A stretch of 64,000 nucleotides of DNA from Streptomyces caniscabiei (GTDB taxonomy: Bacteria > Actinomycetota > Actinomycetes > Streptomycetales > Streptomycetaceae). The notes under the pieces are model-generated. The model had not been told where the DNA came from. It saw only the letters and a list, made by a program, of their open reading frames with translations, and searched no databases. Shown here in pieces: positions 1-8,343 of the stretch. Within the stretch, counting starts at the first letter, position 1. Each line of letters begins with the position of its first letter. Made by a program: the position numbers and the translations under genes. The stretch spans positions 372,001 to 436,000 of the forward strand of contig NZ_JABXWI010000005.1 in NCBI RefSeq assembly GCF_014930365.1. The letters are read 5' to 3'.

Positions 1-2
1 GC

Positions 3-1319
3 TGCGCACCCACTCGCCCCGTCCCGGCGAAGCCGCTCACCCACGGAGCCGCGGCCGCCGGCGGTGGGGGCGCCCCACTGGGGCCACCCGCACTCGACGA
101 CGAAAGTCGCACGGGCGGTGCGGGTGGGAAAACGAAGGCCGAAGGCGGAGCCGAGGCCACAGCCCGCGCCCCCCGCACCCCCCGCACCCCCCGCCGCATC
201 GAGGGCCTCCTCCTCGGCCTCGCCGCAGGCGACGCCGCCGGCTGGCCCGCCGCCCGCCACCGCGCCGCCCGCATGCCGGAGTGGACCCGCCGCCTCACCC
301 GCGAGCTGGACACCTTCGCCGAGCAGAACGCCACCACCACCCTCCCCGTCCCCATCGCCCTCAACCAACCCCCCGAGCCCCTCCGCCTCGGCCCCTCCGA
401 CGACGCGGAGTGGGCGGCCTTCGCCGCCGAGGCCCTCCTCCGCGCGGGCGACGCCGCCGCCCTCGGCGACCTCAGCCTGGAACGCCGTACCCGCGCCTCC
501 ATCGACCTCTCCTGGAACGCCGTCGCCAGCGAGATCGCCGCGGCAGCGGAACGCGCCCCCGAGGTCGAGTCCGCCGTGCTCCCTCTGCGCGCCCGTATCT
601 CCGTACGCGCCGGCCTCGGCAACCTCGCCACCGGCCTGCGACCGCCCGCCACCGGCCACGACAACCCGCACTACTTCGACGACGCGGCCTGCGTCCGCGC
701 CTGCGTCCTGGCGGTGGCCCACCCGGGCGACCCCCGCCGCGCCGCCGACCTCGCCGAGTTCGACGCCCGCTACACCCAGGACGGCGACGGCGTGCACGGC
801 GCCCGCGCGATGGCCGCGGCGCTCGCGCTGGCGCTCAGCGGCGCGGATGTCGACGACTGCGCCGCCGCGGCCCTGGCCGAACTCCCGGCCGAGACGGAGA
901 TCGGCCGCAACGCACGCCACGCCCTCGACCTCGCCCACCGCCACAAAAAGGAAGGAACATTCGCTCTGGTCCCGCTCCTCGAACACCAGATCGTCGACCA
1001 CGTGTACAGCTACGGCATCGCCGCCGCCGAGACCGTCCCCGTGGCCCTCGCCCTGGCCACCGCCGCCCGCGGCCGTATCGCCGAGGCCGTCCCCGCCGCC
1101 GCCTGCCTCTCCCGGGTCGCCGACTCCGCCCCGGCCCTCGCCGGCGCCCTGACCGGGGCACTCGGCGGCGGCGCCGCCATCCCCGACACCTGGCGGGACG
1201 CCTGCCGCACCCTCTCCGGCTGCGCCCTCCCCCGCCTCACCGGCACCGACCTCGTCCACCTCGCCGAACTTCTCGGTACAGCGCAACTCCCCACCACCCC
1301 CGGCGTTAGCCGGGCATGA
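3..1319 (+). CDS. ADP-ribosylglycohydrolase-family protein A (5' end not resolved)
   Basis: The frame is open from the left edge to the TGA at 1317. The family's N-terminal signature is readable at about 198-272 (RIEGLLLGLAAGDAAGWP), upstream of the first ATG at 273, so 273 is not the true start. No ATG or GTG lies in frame between 3 and 273, so the start is probably outside the window or is a rare codon such as CTG at 78. The acidic metal motif appears as GPSDDAEW and the C-terminal motif as RVADSAPALAG, so the usual TDDT and GGDTDT boxes are only partly kept. Activity is therefore uncertain. The family removes ADP-ribose from proteins or cleaves related N-glycosides using Mg2+ ions. The stop overlaps the next ATG (ATGA), which implies translational coupling. 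Confidence 0.7.
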   Translation, partial: CAPTRPVPAKPLTHGAAAAGGGGAPLGPPALDDESRTGGAGGKTKAEGGAEATARAPRTPRTPRRIEGLLLGLAAGDAAGWPAARHRAARMPEWTRRLTRELDTFAEQNATTTLPVPIALNQPPEPLRLGPSDDAEWAAFAAEALLRAGDAAALGDLSLERRTRASIDLSWNAVASEIAAAAERAPEVESAVLPLRARISVRAGLGNLATGLRPPATGHDNPHYFDDAACVRACVLAVAHPGDPRRAADLAEFDARYTQDGDGVHGARAMAAALALALSGADVDDCAAAALAELPAETEIGRNARHALDLAHRHKKEGTFALVPLLEHQIVDHVYSYGIAAAETVPVALALATAARGRIAEAVPAAACLSRVADSAPALAGALTGALGGGAAIPDTWRDACRTLSGCALPRLTGTDLVHLAELLGTAQLPTTPGVSRA

Positions 1320-2512
1320 CGCCCGCATCCCATCCCGCACCCGTCCCGGCACCCGCCCCCGTGGCCGGGCCGGACGCCACGCTCGACGAACGCATCGCCG
1401 GCGCCCTCGTCGGCGCCGCCGTGGGCGACGCCCTCGGCGGCCCGGTGGAGGGCTACACCCCGGAGCAGATCCTCGAACGCCACGGCGGCCGTGTGCACGG
1501 TGTCGTCGGCCCGTGGAACGGCGACGAGTGGCGCACCGCCCGCCCCATCGCCCCGTACCACAAGGGCGACGGCCACGTCACCGACGACACCTTGATGACC
1601 CATGCGCTCGTCCGGGTGTACGACCGCGTGCGCGACCACCTCGACGCGTACGCCGTCGCCGAGCACCTGGTGCCGGACATGATGACGACACCGCGCTGGA
1701 TCCCCGAGCTGGAGGCCGAGGCCCTCCCCCTCCAACGGGTCTTCCTCGCCGAGAAGTGGCTGGTGGCCCGGATCCACTACGGCCACATCGACCCCCGCGA
1801 GGCCGGTACCGGAAACATCGTCAACTGCGGCGCCGCGATGTACATGGCCCCCGTCGGCCTGGTCAACGCGGCCGACCCGCGCGGCGCGTACGCCGAGGCC
1901 CTCGACGTCGCGGGCGCCCACCAGTCGTCGTACGGCAGGGAGGCGGCGGGCGTCTTCGCGGCGGCGGTCGCCGCGGCGTGCGCGCCGGGCGCGACGGCGG
2001 AGTCGGTGGTCGAGGCCTGCCTCGCCCTGGCGAAGGACGGCACCCGCGCGGCGATCGAGGCCGTGTGCGAAGTGGCCCGCCGACACTCGGACTTCGAGTC
2101 GGCGCTGCGGCCGCTGCGCGAGGCGGTCACCCCGTTCGACACGGTCGGCCCCGACTACCGCGCCCCCTCCCTCGGCGCCCGCCGCCCCTCCCGCCTGCAC
2201 GCGATCGAGGAACTCCCCGTCGCGCTCGGCATGTTGCTCGTGGCCCGCGGCGACTACCGCCACGCGGTGCTGGGTTCGGTGAACTACGGCCGCGACTGCG
2301 ACTCCATCGCCACCATGTCCGGTGCCCTCGCCGGCGCGCTGGGCTCCGAGGTCCCGCCGGACTGGGCCAAGACGGTGGCGGAGGCGAGCCGCCTGGACCT
2401 GCACGCGCCCGCCAGGACGTTGACCGACGTCGCGCTCCAGATCCACACCCAGGACGTCCGCCGACGCCGCGCCCACGAGTCGGCCTTCACCGCCCTGGTC
2501 CCCGTCCGGTGA
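1316..2512 (+). CDS. ADP-ribosylglycohydrolase-family protein B
   Basis: This is a 398-aa protein starting at the ATG that overlaps the stop of protein A. The family signatures are intact: GALVGAAVGDALGGPVEG near residue 30, the metal-binding VTDDT near residue 90, and NYGRDCDSIATMSGALAG near residue 325, which corresponds to the GGDTDT box. These carboxylates bind two Mg2+ ions in characterised members. Of the three paralogues here it looks the most like a competent enzyme. The substrate cannot be read from sequence: ADP-ribosylated protein, O-acetyl-ADP-ribose or another ribosyl compound are all possible. The stop overlaps the GTG of gene C (GTGA). Confidence 0.88.
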   Translation: MTPASHPAPVPAPAPVAGPDATLDERIAGALVGAAVGDALGGPVEGYTPEQILERHGGRVHGVVGPWNGDEWRTARPIAPYHKGDGHVTDDTLMTHALVRVYDRVRDHLDAYAVAEHLVPDMMTTPRWIPELEAEALPLQRVFLAEKWLVARIHYGHIDPREAGTGNIVNCGAAMYMAPVGLVNAADPRGAYAEALDVAGAHQSSYGREAAGVFAAAVAAACAPGATAESVVEACLALAKDGTRAAIEAVCEVARRHSDFESALRPLREAVTPFDTVGPDYRAPSLGARRPSRLHAIEELPVALGMLLVARGDYRHAVLGSVNYGRDCDSIATMSGALAGALGSEVPPDWAKTVAEASRLDLHAPARTLTDVALQIHTQDVRRRRAHESAFTALVPVR

Positions 2513-4002
2513 CCCCGCTGCGTCTGACCTGGGTGCAGCCCGAGGACCTCCTCGGCCACGAACTCCACCAGGCCCGCCAGGACGGCCGCGAGCCGTCGGC
2601 CGTCGCCGCCCGCTGGCGGACGGCGGGCGGCCCCCCGGCCCCCCTCCGCGCCGGCGCCTCCCCCACCCCGGCCTCCCCCTACCTCCGGCAACTGGCCGAA
2701 GACCTCCTGGACGAACTGGCCGACCTGCCCAGTGGCTTGGCTGACGACGAGCCGACGGCCCTGCCCCGAATCAAGGCCCTCTGCCCGAACTGGCCCGCGC
2801 GCCCGACACGGCCCGCTGAAGCTGCGGGCAGTCGTGCCGCTGGGGCGATGGGGGTCCCCCCGCTCGAGCGAAGCCGAGAGTGGGGGAGGGTGGGCGCAGG
2901 CTGCACCTCGCAACCGCCGAGCGGCGGAACCCTCCCCGCCCCAGCCACCTACGCACCCCGCCTGGAAGCCGCCTGGCTCGGCCGCGCCGCCGGCTGCCTC
3001 CTCGGCAAACCCGTCGAGAAGCTCCCCCTCCCCGCCATCCGCCGACTCGCCGCCGTCACCGGCAACTGGCCCCTCACCACCTGGTTCACCGCCCGAGGCG
3101 TCCCCGAGGACCTCCTCACCGCCCACCCCTGGAACCGCCGCTCCGCCCCCACCTCCCTCGCCGAGAACATCGACGGCATGCCCGAGGACGACGACCTCAA
3201 CTACCCCCTCCTCAACCTCCTCCTCCTGGCCCGTCACGGCCGGGAGTTCACCACCGCCGACGTGGCCGCCCTCTGGCTCGACGAACTCCCCGCGGGCCGC
3301 ACCTTCACCGCCGAGCGCGTCGCCTACCGCAACCTCCTCACCGGCATCGAGCCACCCCGCACCGCCCGCCACCGCAACCCGTTCCGCGAATGGATCGGCG
3401 CCCTGATCCGCGCCGACGTCCACGGCTGGACCAACCCCGGCGACCCGGCCGCAGCGGCCGAACAGGCCCACCGGGACGCCACCCTCACCCACACCGCCAA
3501 CGGGGTCTACGCGGCGATGTTCATCGCGGCCGCCATCGCCGAGGCGGCCACCGGCATCCACGACGTCCACCAGTGCCTGCGCACCGGCCTGACGGTCGTC
3601 CCCCCGAACTCCCGCCTCGCGCGAGCGATCACCCACTCCCTCCGACTCACCGCCGAGATCAGGGACTTCGACACGGTCGTCGACGAACTCCACGCCACCT
3701 ACGCCGACCACCACTGGGTCCACGCCGTCCCCAACACCGCCCTGCTCACCGCCGCCCTCACCCATGCGGACGGCGACTACACGGCCTCCATCTGCCGTGC
3801 GGTGTCCGGCGGTTGGGACACCGACTCCAACGGTGCGACAGCCGGCAGCATCGCGGGCCTGCTGGCCGGCTCCCCGGACGCGCTCCCCGACCGCTGGACC
3901 GCCCCCCTCAAGAACCGCCTGGCCACCTCGATCGCCGACTTCAACGGCATCGGCTTCGACACCCTGGCCCACCTCACCCTCCGGGAGACCCACCGCCCAT
4001 GA
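2509..4002 (+). CDS. ADP-ribosylglycohydrolase-family protein C with repeat-derived insert
   Basis: The protein is 497 aa with a GTG start at 2509 overlapping the stop of gene B. An N-terminal helical segment (residues 1-100) beginning MTPLRLTWVQPEDLLGHEL is followed by about 40 residues translated from a Streptomyces intergenic repeat (about 2812-2935, GMGVPPLERSREWGRVG). The glycohydrolase domain follows, starting RLEAAWLGRAAGCLLGKPVE. Metal-motif counterparts are PEDDDLNY near residue 225 and GGWDTDSNGATAGSIAGLL near residue 437. The frame stays open through the insert and both flanks look like normal protein, so the gene is probably functional. The insert lies between domains, where it may be tolerated as a linker. 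The stop overlaps the ATG of the CoA-transferase gene. Confidence 0.85.
   Translation: MTPLRLTWVQPEDLLGHELHQARQDGREPSAVAARWRTAGGPPAPLRAGASPTPASPYLRQLAEDLLDELADLPSGLADDEPTALPRIKALCPNWPARPTRPAEAAGSRAAGAMGVPPLERSREWGRVGAGCTSQPPSGGTLPAPATYAPRLEAAWLGRAAGCLLGKPVEKLPLPAIRRLAAVTGNWPLTTWFTARGVPEDLLTAHPWNRRSAPTSLAENIDGMPEDDDLNYPLLNLLLLARHGREFTTADVAALWLDELPAGRTFTAERVAYRNLLTGIEPPRTARHRNPFREWIGALIRADVHGWTNPGDPAAAAEQAHRDATLTHTANGVYAAMFIAAAIAEAATGIHDVHQCLRTGLTVVPPNSRLARAITHSLRLTAEIRDFDTVVDELHATYADHHWVHAVPNTALLTAALTHADGDYTASICRAVSGGWDTDSNGATAGSIAGLLAGSPDALPDRWTAPLKNRLATSIADFNGIGFDTLAHLTLRETHRP
2812..2935. repeat. Streptomyces intergenic repeat lying inside a coding region
   Basis: The segment contains GGGGGTCCCCCCGCTCGAGC and AAGCCGAGAGTGGGGGAGGG, which I recognise as parts of a repeat common between Streptomyces genes. 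It is preceded by a GCTGCGGGCAGTCGTGCCGC segment of the same kind. CCCCCCGCTC and GAGAGTGGGGG can pair imperfectly, so the transcript could form a hairpin. It contributes about 41 codons to glycohydrolase C without a stop. The boundaries are approximate. Confidence 0.7.
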
Positions 4003-5216
4003 CCCAGGCGCCACCCCCGCCCCAGGCGTACGCCCCTCCGCTCGGCCACCTCCGCGTCCTCGACCTCGCCACCCTCTTCGCGGGCCCCCTCGCCGCCACC
4101 ATGCTCGGCGACTTCGGCGCGGAGGTCATCAAGGTCGAGCACCCCACGAAACCGGACCCGTCCCGGGGCCACGGCCCCTCGAAGGACGGCGTGGGCCTGT
4201 GGTGGAAGCTGCTGGGCCGCAACAAGCGCACCCTGACGCTGAACCTCTCCACCCCCGGCGGCCGGGACACGCTCCTGCGTCTCGCCGCCACCGCCGATGT
4301 GATCATCGAGAACTTTCGCCCCGGCACCCTGGAGAAATGGGGTCTGGGCTGGGAGGAGCTGTCGGCGGCGAACCCCGGTCTGGTCCTCGCCCGGGTCACC
4401 GGCTTCGGCCAGTTCGGCCCGTACGCACACCGCCCCGGCTTCGGCACGCTCGCCGAGGCCATGAGCGGGTTCGCCGCGATCACCGGCGAGCCGGACGCCC
4501 CACCGGTCCTGCCGCCCTTCGGCCTCGCCGACTCGATCGCGGGTCTGGCGACGGCGTACGCGGTGATGACGGCGCTCACCGCGCGTGACCACACCGGGCA
4601 GGGGCAGACGGTCGACATGGCGATCATCGAGCCGATCCTCACCGTCCTCGGCCCCCAGCCCCTCTGGTACGACCAGCTGGGCCACGTCCAGCCCCGTACG
4701 GGCAACCGGTCCGCGAACAACGCGCCCCGCAACACGTATCGCACGGCGGACGGCTCCTGGGTGGCGGTCTCCACCTCTGCCCAGTCGATCGCCGAACGCG
4801 TGATGCGCCTGGTCGGACGGCCCGAGCTGATCGACGAGCCCTGGTTCGGGTCGGGCGCGGAGCGAGCCCGGCACACGGACGTCCTGGACGAGGCGGTCGG
4901 CGCGTGGATCGCCCGTCACACCCGGGAGGAGGTGATCGAGGCGTTCGAGAAGGCGGAGGCGGCGGTGGCCCCCATCCAGGACGTACGGGAGGTGATGACC
5001 GACCCCCAGTACCGCGCCCTGGACACCATCACCACCGTCGACGACCCCGAACTCGGCCCCCTGCGTATGCAGAACGTCCTCTTCCGGCTCTCCACCACCC
5101 CCGGCGCGATCCGCTGGGCGGGCCGTCCGCACGGCGCCGACACGGACGCCGTCCTGACCGAACTGGGCCTGTCGGAGCCGGAGATCGAGACCCTTCGCCG
5201 GGAGGGCGCCCTGTGA
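3999..5216 (+). CDS. Family III CoA-transferase (CaiB/BaiF type)
   Basis: This 405-aa protein has the length and layout of family III acyl-CoA transferases. The N-terminus reads LRVLDLATLFAGPLAATMLGDFGAEVIKVE, followed by NKRTLTLNL, ADVIIENFRPGTLEKWGLG and GQGQTVDMAI near residue 205. The Asp in the last motif sits where the family's catalytic aspartate is expected. Such enzymes move CoA from an acyl-CoA donor to a free acid, usually a dicarboxylate or hydroxy acid. The ATG overlaps the stop of glycohydrolase C and the gene's own stop overlaps the GTG of the lyase gene. Pairing with a CitE-like lyase suggests activation of a hydroxy-dicarboxylic acid followed by cleavage, which is an inference. 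Confidence 0.93.
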   Translation: MTQAPPPPQAYAPPLGHLRVLDLATLFAGPLAATMLGDFGAEVIKVEHPTKPDPSRGHGPSKDGVGLWWKLLGRNKRTLTLNLSTPGGRDTLLRLAATADVIIENFRPGTLEKWGLGWEELSAANPGLVLARVTGFGQFGPYAHRPGFGTLAEAMSGFAAITGEPDAPPVLPPFGLADSIAGLATAYAVMTALTARDHTGQGQTVDMAIIEPILTVLGPQPLWYDQLGHVQPRTGNRSANNAPRNTYRTADGSWVAVSTSAQSIAERVMRLVGRPELIDEPWFGSGAERARHTDVLDEAVGAWIARHTREEVIEAFEKAEAAVAPIQDVREVMTDPQYRALDTITTVDDPELGPLRMQNVLFRLSTTPGAIRWAGRPHGADTDAVLTELGLSEPEIETLRREGAL

Positions 5217-6067
5217 CCCCGCCGTCGCCGAGGCCTTTCCCCCTGACCTGGCTGTACGCCCCCGGCGACCGCCCGGAGGTGGTCACCAAGGCCCTGGCCT
5301 CCGGCGCGGAGGTGGTGATCGTGGACCTGGAGGACGCGGTGGCTCCCGACCGCAAGGCCTACGCCCGCGCGGCCACCGCCGAACTCCTCTCGACCGTGCC
5401 GCCCGTGCCGGTCCATGTACGCGTCAACGCGCTGAACACCCCGGACGCCGAGAAGGATCTCGAAACCCTCGCCCCGCTCCCCGGCCTCTCCGCCCTCCGC
5501 CTCCCCAAGATCACGTCCCCCGACGAGGTGGCGGAGGTCGCCGAACGCACCGCGCCGGCGGACGGAGGAGCGATCCCCCTCTACGCCCTCCTCGAATCGG
5601 CCCTGGGCGTGGAACGGGCGTACGACATCGCCACCGCGCACCCCGCCCTGCGGGGCATCACCCTCGGTGAGGCGGACCTCCGCGCCGACCTGGCCGTCAG
5701 CGACGACCGGGCCCTCGACTGGCCGCGCTCCCGGGTGATCCTCGCCGCGCGTGCCGCCGGGCTGCCGTCGCCCGCGCAGTCGATCTACCCGAACACGAGG
5801 GACCTGGAGGGCCTGGCGGCCACGTCCGCGCACGGCCGCGCGCTCGGGTTTCTGGGGCGTGCCGCCATCCACCCGCGCCAGCTGCCGGTGATCGAACGCG
5901 CCTACACCCCGACTCCCCAGGAGGTGGAGTCGGCCGAGCGGACGCTCAGGGCGGCGACCACCACGGCCGGGGCCCAGGCCCTCCCCGACGGCCACTTCAT
6001 CGATCCGGCCGTCGTCGCCGCGGCCCGCAGAACCCTTGCCCTTGCGGCCCGCCCCAGCAGGCTTTGA
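5213..6067 (+). CDS. HpcH/HpaI aldolase / CitE-like CoA-ester lyase
   Basis: The 284-aa protein uses a GTG start at 5213 that overlaps the preceding stop (GTGA). It has the CitE/malyl-CoA lyase pattern: YAPGDRPEVVTKALASGAE, then VDLEDAVAPDRK near residue 40, HVRVNAL, the conserved glutamate in ALLESALGVERAY near residue 130, and GEADLRADL near 153 with Mg2+-binding acidic residues. Family members split malyl-CoA, citramalyl-CoA or citryl-CoA into acetyl-CoA or pyruvate plus a second product. As the last gene of the operon, it probably acts on the CoA ester made by the transferase encoded just upstream. The exact substrate is unknown. Confidence 0.9.
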   Translation: MTPPSPRPFPLTWLYAPGDRPEVVTKALASGAEVVIVDLEDAVAPDRKAYARAATAELLSTVPPVPVHVRVNALNTPDAEKDLETLAPLPGLSALRLPKITSPDEVAEVAERTAPADGGAIPLYALLESALGVERAYDIATAHPALRGITLGEADLRADLAVSDDRALDWPRSRVILAARAAGLPSPAQSIYPNTRDLEGLAATSAHGRALGFLGRAAIHPRQLPVIERAYTPTPQEVESAERTLRAATTTAGAQALPDGHFIDPAVVAAARRTLALAARPSRL

Positions 6068-6112
6068 TCGCCCCCGCCGCGCCCCTTCGACCCCCACACG
6101 TCCGCCCGGTGG

Positions 6113-6250
6113 GGGCTGGTCGCGCAGTTCCCCGCGCCCCTGAAAAAGCAGGGGCTGCGCCCCGTGCTTTTCAGGCCCGCAGGGCCGTGGTCTTTCAGGC
6201 CCGCAGGGGCCTGATGCTTTTAGGGGCGCGGGGAACTGCGCGAGAAGCCC
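6113..6250. repeat. Palindromic MITE-like intergenic repeat (copy 1)
   Basis: The arms 6121-6141 and 6222-6242 are perfect 21-base inverted complements (core GCAGTTCCCCGCGCCCCT). They enclose about 80 bases with repeated TTTCAGGCCCGCAGG units. The element follows the five-gene operon and precedes the terminator of the convergent lgt gene. No transposase is present. The same element recurs at 26562-26728. Confidence 0.85.
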
Positions 6251-6292
6251 CACTCACCCGCACCCGACGACGCACCCCAGTCCCCCCGAACC

Positions 6293-6325
6293 AAAAACCC
6301 ACCCGCCCCCGAAGGGACAGGTGGG
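6293..6325 (-). terminator. Rho-independent terminator of lgt
   Basis: Read on the minus strand, a 12-bp stem with G·T pairs (CCCACCTGTCCC / GGGGCGGGTGGG) closes on a TTCG tetraloop and is followed by TTTTT. It lies 32 bases past the lgt stop. This is one of the few classical T-tailed terminators in the window. Confidence 0.8.
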
Positions 6326-6357
6326 CAGGCACCACGGCAACCGACCGACAACCGCGG

Positions 6358-7320
6358 TCAGCTCTTCTCCGCCGACTCGGGCTCCTTCTTCTCCTCGGCA
6401 TCAGCCATGGCCGAAGACTCCTCCGACTTCGACTTCGACTCCGGCTCCCGCTCCGGCTCCGCGTCCTCGACCGCGGCCGCACCCTCGTCCCAGTCCCCGT
6501 CGGAGGCCCCCGGCTCGACGATCTCCTCCCGCCCAGGCCGCTTGCGGGCCGACAGGACGATGTAGATCACGGCGAGGACGAAGACGAACAGCGCGGTCCA
6601 GTTGTTGAGGCGCAGCCCGAGGATGTGGTGGGCCTCGTCGACCCGCATGTACTCGATCCAGAACCGCCCCGCGCAGTACGCGGCGACGTACAGCGCGAAC
6701 GCCCGCCCGTGCCCGAGCTTGAACCGGCGGTCCGCCCAGATGACGAGCAGCGCGACGCCGATGCACCACAGCGACTCGTAGAGGAAGGTCGGGTGGTACG
6801 TGCCCGGCAGCCGCCCGTCCGTGGAGGACGTGATCTCCACGGCCCACGGAAGATCCGTCGGCTTGCCGTACAGCTCCTGGTTGAACCAGTTGCCCCAGCG
6901 TCCGATCGCCTGGGCGAGGGCGATCCCGGGCGCGACGGCGTCGGCGTACGCGGGCAGCGGGATGCCCCGCCGGCGGCAGCCGATCCACGCCCCCACCGCG
7001 CCGAGGGCGATCGCGCCCCAGATGCCGAGCCCGCCTTCCCAGACCTTGAAGGCGTCCACCCAGTCACGGCCCTCGCTGAAGTACAGCTCGTAGTCCGTGA
7101 TCACGTGGTAGAGCCGTCCGCCGACCAGGCCGAAGGGCACGGCCCAGACGGCGATGTCGGCGACCGTTCCGGCCCGTCCGCCCCGCGCGACCCAGCGTTT
7201 GTTGCCGAGCCAGACGGCTACGAAGACACCGATGATGATGCAGAAGGCGTAGCCGCGCAGCGGGACGGGACCGAGGTACAGCACCCCGCGCGACGGGCTG
7301 GGAATGTAGGCAAGTTCCAT
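6358..7320 (-). CDS. lgt: Prolipoprotein diacylglyceryl transferase
   Basis: Lgt transfers a diacylglyceryl group from phosphatidylglycerol to the lipobox cysteine of prelipoproteins at the membrane, the step before signal peptidase II (lspA at 50363). The 320-aa protein has multiple membrane segments, starting with YAFCIIIGVFVAVWLG at residues 24-39. The family signature GRWGNWFNQE is at 140-149, and the Lgt pattern HPTFLYESLW follows at about 177. The last 60 or so residues form a Glu/Ser/Asp-rich tail not needed by the family core. It starts at ATG 7320 and a T-tailed terminator follows. A DsbA-like gene lies upstream in the same orientation. Confidence 0.97.
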   Translation of the reverse strand: MELAYIPSPSRGVLYLGPVPLRGYAFCIIIGVFVAVWLGNKRWVARGGRAGTVADIAVWAVPFGLVGGRLYHVITDYELYFSEGRDWVDAFKVWEGGLGIWGAIALGAVGAWIGCRRRGIPLPAYADAVAPGIALAQAIGRWGNWFNQELYGKPTDLPWAVEITSSTDGRLPGTYHPTFLYESLWCIGVALLVIWADRRFKLGHGRAFALYVAAYCAGRFWIEYMRVDEAHHILGLRLNNWTALFVFVLAVIYIVLSARKRPGREEIVEPGASDGDWDEGAAAVEDAEPEREPESKSKSEESSAMADAEEKKEPESAEKS

Positions 7321-7438
7321 GGCAGGGTCGACGCTACCCTGCCGGGCCCGGCCGACGGCAGGCGGCCCGGCAACGGGTCCATAACGCCGTACCGTCGCCG
7401 CCTTGACACCCCACGGCCTCCGCCGGGCACCCCCGGCC

Positions 7439-8215
7439 TCACCCGGCGGCTCGCGCCTCCACCATCTGCTTCAGCTTGGCTGGGGTCATGGACTGGTCCG
7501 CGTAGATGTTGGTGCCGTTGAGGAAGACGCTCGGTGTGCCGGAGAAGCCGCCCTTCTGGAAGGCTTCGTTCGACTTGGCGACCCAGCTGTTGTGCTTGCC
7601 GTCCTCGACGCAGGCGCGGAAGGTGGCGGTGTCCAGCCCGTCCACCTTCTTCGCCAGGTCCAGCAGCTTGGTCTCGCTCGCGAAGGCGTCGTCCGTCTCG
7701 GGTGGCTGGTTCTGGTAGAGCACGTCGTGGTAGGCGGGGAACTTGCCCTCGTTCTGCGCACACGCTGCTGCGTTGGCGGCCTTGCGGGAGCCGCTGCCGC
7801 CCATGTTGCCGTCGATCAGGGTGGCGAGGTGGTACTCGACCTTCAGCTTCCCCGCCGCGGTCAGCTCGTGGATCGTCGAGCGATAGGCGTCCTCGAAGGA
7901 CTTGCAGGCCGGGCAGCGGAAGTCCTCCCACACGGAGAGGGTCGACTTGGCGCCGGCGTCACCGACGGGGATCGCGAGGCTGTCCTCGCCGTTCGCCCCC
8001 GAGGGTGCGACGACCGGGCCCGAGGCGTCGGACTCGTCGTCCTTGCCCGCGTTCGCCGCCACGACGCCGATCACGGCTGCCAGCCCCAGCACGCACACCA
8101 CGGAGGCGCCCACGATCAGCACCCGACGGCGCTTCTCGGCAGCCTTCTGCTTCTCGCGCTCCTCCGCCAGCCGTTCCCGGGCGGTGCGCTTTCCCTCACG
8201 GTTCTTCTCGCTCAC
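7439..8215 (-). CDS. Membrane-anchored DsbA-like thioredoxin-fold protein
   Basis: This 258-aa protein has a charged, Lys/Arg/Glu-rich cytoplasmic segment (residues 1-31), one transmembrane helix (about 32-54) and an extracytoplasmic thioredoxin-fold domain. The redox motif CPAC is at 101-104 within SVWEDFRCPACKSF. The cis-proline region is GFSGTPSVFLNG near residue 228. It should act as a thiol oxidoreductase outside the membrane on exported proteins. The GTG start at 8215 is chosen from the charged N-terminus shared with the paralogue at 37276. The gene lies between trpA and lgt, behind the trpA terminator. Confidence 0.9.
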   Translation of the reverse strand: MSEKNREGKRTARERLAEEREKQKAAEKRRRVLIVGASVVCVLGLAAVIGVVAANAGKDDESDASGPVVAPSGANGEDSLAIPVGDAGAKSTLSVWEDFRCPACKSFEDAYRSTIHELTAAGKLKVEYHLATLIDGNMGGSGSRKAANAAACAQNEGKFPAYHDVLYQNQPPETDDAFASETKLLDLAKKVDGLDTATFRACVEDGKHNSWVAKSNEAFQKGGFSGTPSVFLNGTNIYADQSMTPAKLKQMVEARAAG

Positions 8216-8231
8216 ATCCCGCAGAACGAAC

Positions 8232-8256
8232 CGGGGAGGCGCTCAGCGCCTCCCCG
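8232..8256 (-). terminator. Hairpin terminator downstream of trpA
   Basis: CGGGGAGGCGC and GCGCCTCCCCG form a perfect 11-bp stem with a TCA loop, just past the trpA stop on the minus strand. There is no T-tract. It probably ends the tryptophan transcription unit before the DsbA-like gene. Confidence 0.75.
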
Positions 8257-8343
8257 ATCCCACTTCCACCCGTTCGAGTGAGCGGATTGCCCGTTACGTC
8301 CAGCGATCCCCGTACGACAAACGGGTGAACGTCACGAGCTGCC

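Noticed and set aside
64..1152. Plus-strand frame from GTG 64 rich in Pro/Ser/Thr
   Set aside because: It is a frame-shifted reading of glycohydrolase A, with low complexity and no signature.
835..2476. Long minus-strand reading frames opposite the glycohydrolase genes (for example 1010-2476)
   Set aside because: Arg/Gly/Val-rich shadows of GC-rich coding DNA. They have no family signature, and the opposite strand has clear enzymes with coupled starts.
2509..4002. Pseudogene caused by repeat insertion
   Set aside because: The frame is open across the insert, the catalytic motifs after it are intact, and both junctions with neighbours are preserved.
6113..6250. Insertion sequence
   Set aside because: Inverted arms are present but there is no transposase gene and the element is only about 140 bases. 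It is annotated as a MITE-like repeat instead.
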